DNA of 8,134 nt, taken from assembly GCA_937891805.1 (NCBI GenBank), contig CALATK010000184.1, forward strand, positions 1 through 8,134, read 5' to 3'. The notes beneath the pieces are model-generated. The model did no database searches, was not told where the DNA came from, and saw only the letters and a program-made list of their open reading frames with translations. Source of the stretch: an uncultured Fibrobacter sp. Lineage in GTDB: Bacteria > Fibrobacterota > Fibrobacteria > Fibrobacterales > Fibrobacteraceae. Made by a program: the position numbers and the translations under genes. Below are positions 6,651 to 8,134 of the stretch, piece by piece; position 1 is the first letter of the stretch; the number at the start of each line of letters is the position of its first letter.

Positions 6651-6658
6651 CAAATATA
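6651..6658 (-). promoter_or_regulatory. Putative -7 box of the thrC promoter
   Basis: On the minus strand this reads TATATTTG, an exact match to the Bacteroidota -7 consensus TAnnTTTG, and it lies 24 bases before the thrC ATG. A start site near 6647 would give a leader of about 20 bases that includes the ribosome binding site. No TTTG is found 19-21 bases upstream, so the -33 half is weak or absent. Confidence 0.55.
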
Positions 6659-6686
6659 GCAATATCGGTGTTTAGCATAGTGGTGA

Positions 6687-6764
6687 CTGTTACAAAAATG
6701 AATCCCCTGTCCAGTTGGAAAGCTTTAACTTTTTTTGAATGCAGACGGGTTTCTGTAACAAAAA
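6687..6764. repeat. Pair of CTGTwACAAAAA repeats between thrC and the phosphohexomutase gene
   Basis: CTGTTACAAAAA (6687-6698) and CTGTAACAAAAA (6753-6764) match at 11 of 12 bases, 66 bp apart. Their cores TGTTACA and TGTAACA are also reverse complements of each other. Both lie in the divergent intergenic region, one about 30 bp upstream of the thrC -7 box. They could be binding sites for a regulator, but an A-rich chance repeat is not excluded. Nothing else I could recognise lies in 6660-6820. Confidence 0.25.
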
Positions 6765-6819
6765 AAACAGATTTTTCAAGATTCCATGGCTTCCATTCTT
6801 GTTATTGGGAATAAGTGCG

Positions 6820-6850
6820 TTTTCTGTGTTGATGCATTTTGCTAAATTTT
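6820..6850 (+). promoter_or_regulatory. Putative promoter of the phosphohexomutase gene
   Basis: TAAATTTT (6843-6850) matches TAnnTTTG at 7 of 8 positions, and TTTT (6820-6823) sits exactly 19 bases upstream at the -33 place, matching TTTG at 3 of 4. A start site near 6854 would give a leader of about 20 bases that contains the AAAGGA ribosome binding site. The sequence is AT-rich, so chance matches are likely. Confidence 0.35.
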
Positions 6851-6876
6851 CCCTGCTAAACATAAAAGGAACCGTT

Positions 6877-8134
6877 ATGGATAATATTCCCCAGATTTGG
6901 AAGAAAATTCAGTCCCCCGAGTTCAATCCTGCCACAGACATGGGTCTGGTCGAACAGGTGAAACAGGTCGCTCTGACCTCCCAGGAGCCCGCCAAGGTGA
7001 GCTTCGGTACGTCCGGCTGGCGCGGAGAAATCGGTTCCGAATTTACGCTTCGTAATCTGCAGGTGGTGGGTGCGGCAATCGTTCGCCTGTATAAGGAAGC
7101 AACTCCTGAACTTTTCGAAGCTCTCGGCGTGAAGGATTTTGCCGAACTCCAGAAGCGTGGCGTGGTCGTGGGTCATGACAACCGCTTGCTCGGTCACGAA
7201 TTCTGCGAAGCCGTGGCTGACCAGTTTGCGAAGGCCGGCGTGAAGGTCTACTACGGTGGCGAAATGCCCACACCGGAATTCAGCGCCGCTATTGAGATGC
7301 TTGGTGCCGCCTGCTCCATCAACATGACTCCGAGCCACAACCCGAGCCACTACAACGGTATCAAGTTCAATCCGGCCGATGGCGGTCCTGCCGGTCCGGA
7401 AATCACGAACGTGATTACCAAGCTCAGCAATGAAATGATGGCCACCTGGAAGTTTGAACCGGTGGGCAAGGTTGACTGGGAAATCATCGACTCCCTCAAG
7501 ATTTACAAGGAATTCCTGGTCAAGCAGGGCACCATCAAGTTCGACCGCATCAAGGACTTCATCAAGAAGGGCAGACTCACTCTCGTTTGCGACCATGTGC
7601 ACGGTTCTACCCGTCGCCGTCCGGCCGCTCTCCTCGACAATCCGGAATGCCTCATTACGCTTCGTAACGAAGACGACTCCCTGTTCGGCGGTATCGCCCC
7701 CGAACCTTCCAGCAAGAACCTGGAAAAGGTCCGCAAGGTGCTGGACGAAAGCAAGTCCTGGTTCCGCCTGGGCGCAATCTTTGACCCGGATGGCGACCGT
7801 ATCCGTTTCTACGACGGCACCCGCGAAATCGACATGAACCAGTTCGGCGCTATCGCTTTCCACTACATGGCTACCTGGCGCAAGGAACAGGGGTGCGTGG
7901 CCAAGTCCGTTGCTACTTCTAACTTTGTGAACATCATCGCCGAAAAGCTGGGCGTGCCCGTGATGGAAACTCCGGTGGGCTTCAAGAACTTCCGCCCCTG
8001 GCTTTCCCGCAATGCGAAGCAGAAGGCTCTCGTCGCTTTCGAAGAATCCGACGGTATTTCGGGCCTGAACAACACGCTGGAAAAGGATGCCCAGTTCGGT
8101 CTCCTCATCGCCCTTGAAATTATGGCTACCACGG
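6877..8134 (+). CDS. Phosphoglucomutase/phosphomannomutase family enzyme, 3' truncated
   Basis: This alpha-D-phosphohexomutase moves a phosphate between the 1- and 6-positions of a hexose. It thereby links glucose 6-phosphate (or mannose 6-phosphate) with the 1-phosphate used for nucleotide sugars, glycogen and envelope polysaccharides. The window holds 419 codons with no stop, and the final domain is missing at the edge. FGTSGWRG (43-50) is the family's N-terminal phosphate loop. TPSHNPSHYNGIKF (151-164) holds the phosphoserine, Ser153. DPDGDR (303-308) is the Mg loop, GFKNF (368-372) the sugar-specificity loop, and FEESDG (388-393) the hydroxyl-binding loop with its Glu-x-Ser. Common forms read TASHNP and GEES/GEMS, so this belongs to a divergent branch. 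Glucose versus mannose preference cannot be read from the sequence. ATG at 6877 follows AAAGGA with a six-base gap. Codon bias is strong, pointing to high expression. The gene is divergent from thrC. Confidence 0.93.
   Translation, partial: MDNIPQIWKKIQSPEFNPATDMGLVEQVKQVALTSQEPAKVSFGTSGWRGEIGSEFTLRNLQVVGAAIVRLYKEATPELFEALGVKDFAELQKRGVVVGHDNRLLGHEFCEAVADQFAKAGVKVYYGGEMPTPEFSAAIEMLGAACSINMTPSHNPSHYNGIKFNPADGGPAGPEITNVITKLSNEMMATWKFEPVGKVDWEIIDSLKIYKEFLVKQGTIKFDRIKDFIKKGRLTLVCDHVHGSTRRRPAALLDNPECLITLRNEDDSLFGGIAPEPSSKNLEKVRKVLDESKSWFRLGAIFDPDGDRIRFYDGTREIDMNQFGAIAFHYMATWRKEQGCVAKSVATSNFVNIIAEKLGVPVMETPVGFKNFRPWLSRNAKQKALVAFEESDGISGLNNTLEKDAQFGLLIALEIMATT

Noticed and set aside
5403..6659. A 418-residue open frame on the plus strand opposite thrC
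   Set aside because: It lies exactly antisense to a well-identified thrC. Its composition (many His, Val, Ala, Glu, Asp) is what the codon bias of thrC yields on the other strand, and it has no recognisable motif.
6786..6845. A 19-codon open frame, ATG at 6786, as a leader peptide of the phosphohexomutase gene
   Set aside because: It has no Shine-Dalgarno sequence, no biased run of one amino acid, and no terminator or antiterminator after it.
6627..6876. A threonine or amino-acid attenuator or riboswitch in front of thrC
   Set aside because: The likely thrC leader is only about 20 bases long, with no leader peptide rich in Thr or Ile codons and no terminator hairpin before the ATG.
6856..7863. 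A 335-residue open frame on the minus strand opposite the phosphohexomutase gene
   Set aside because: It is antisense to a gene whose active-site motifs are all present, and the open frame follows from strong codon bias. It also would start inside that gene with no ribosome binding site.

Overview
The window looks like ordinary chromosome from a Gram-negative bacterium of the Fibrobacterota/Bacteroidota side of the tree, most likely a Fibrobacter. The reasons are an lpxB gene (lipid A synthesis, so an outer membrane), roughly balanced base composition, GTG and TTG starts, and AT-rich promoters with a repeated TATATT core that resembles the Bacteroidota -7 element TAnnTTTG. The genus is an inference from gene content and style, not from a marker gene. 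There are no phage, transposon, CRISPR, tRNA or rRNA signs.

Layout: (1) 3-626, plus strand, the C-terminal end of dnaE (replicative polymerase III alpha), cut by the window edge. Five bases later comes lpxB (632-1774), probably co-transcribed. (2) mutL (1764-3614, minus) converges on lpxB and overlaps its last 11 bases. (3) A 93-bp divergent T-rich intergenic region carries a promoter for a 433-residue protein I cannot name (3708-5009, plus). (4) The 276-bp gap 5010-5285 holds two strong intrinsic terminators, one per strand. In front of the plus-strand one lies a structured stretch that looks like a small RNA or structured 3' UTR, with mutually exclusive pairings and C/U-rich loops. (5) thrC (5286-6626, minus), threonine synthase, and (6) a divergent 250-bp gap leading to a phosphohexomutase gene (6877 to the window end, plus), which is truncated.

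The recognised genes are housekeeping functions: replication, lipid A synthesis, mismatch repair, threonine synthesis and hexose-phosphate interconversion. They do not form one pathway. thrC and the phosphohexomutase gene have strong codon bias (AAG, ATC, TTC, GGC), which suggests high expression. This bias also creates long meaningless open frames on their opposite strands.

The points most worth attention are the candidate RNA at about 5090-5226, the MutL C-terminal domain that has lost the usual metal-binding endonuclease residues at three separate motifs, the unnamed 433-residue protein with a possible winged-helix C-terminus, and the TATATT element shared by several putative promoters.
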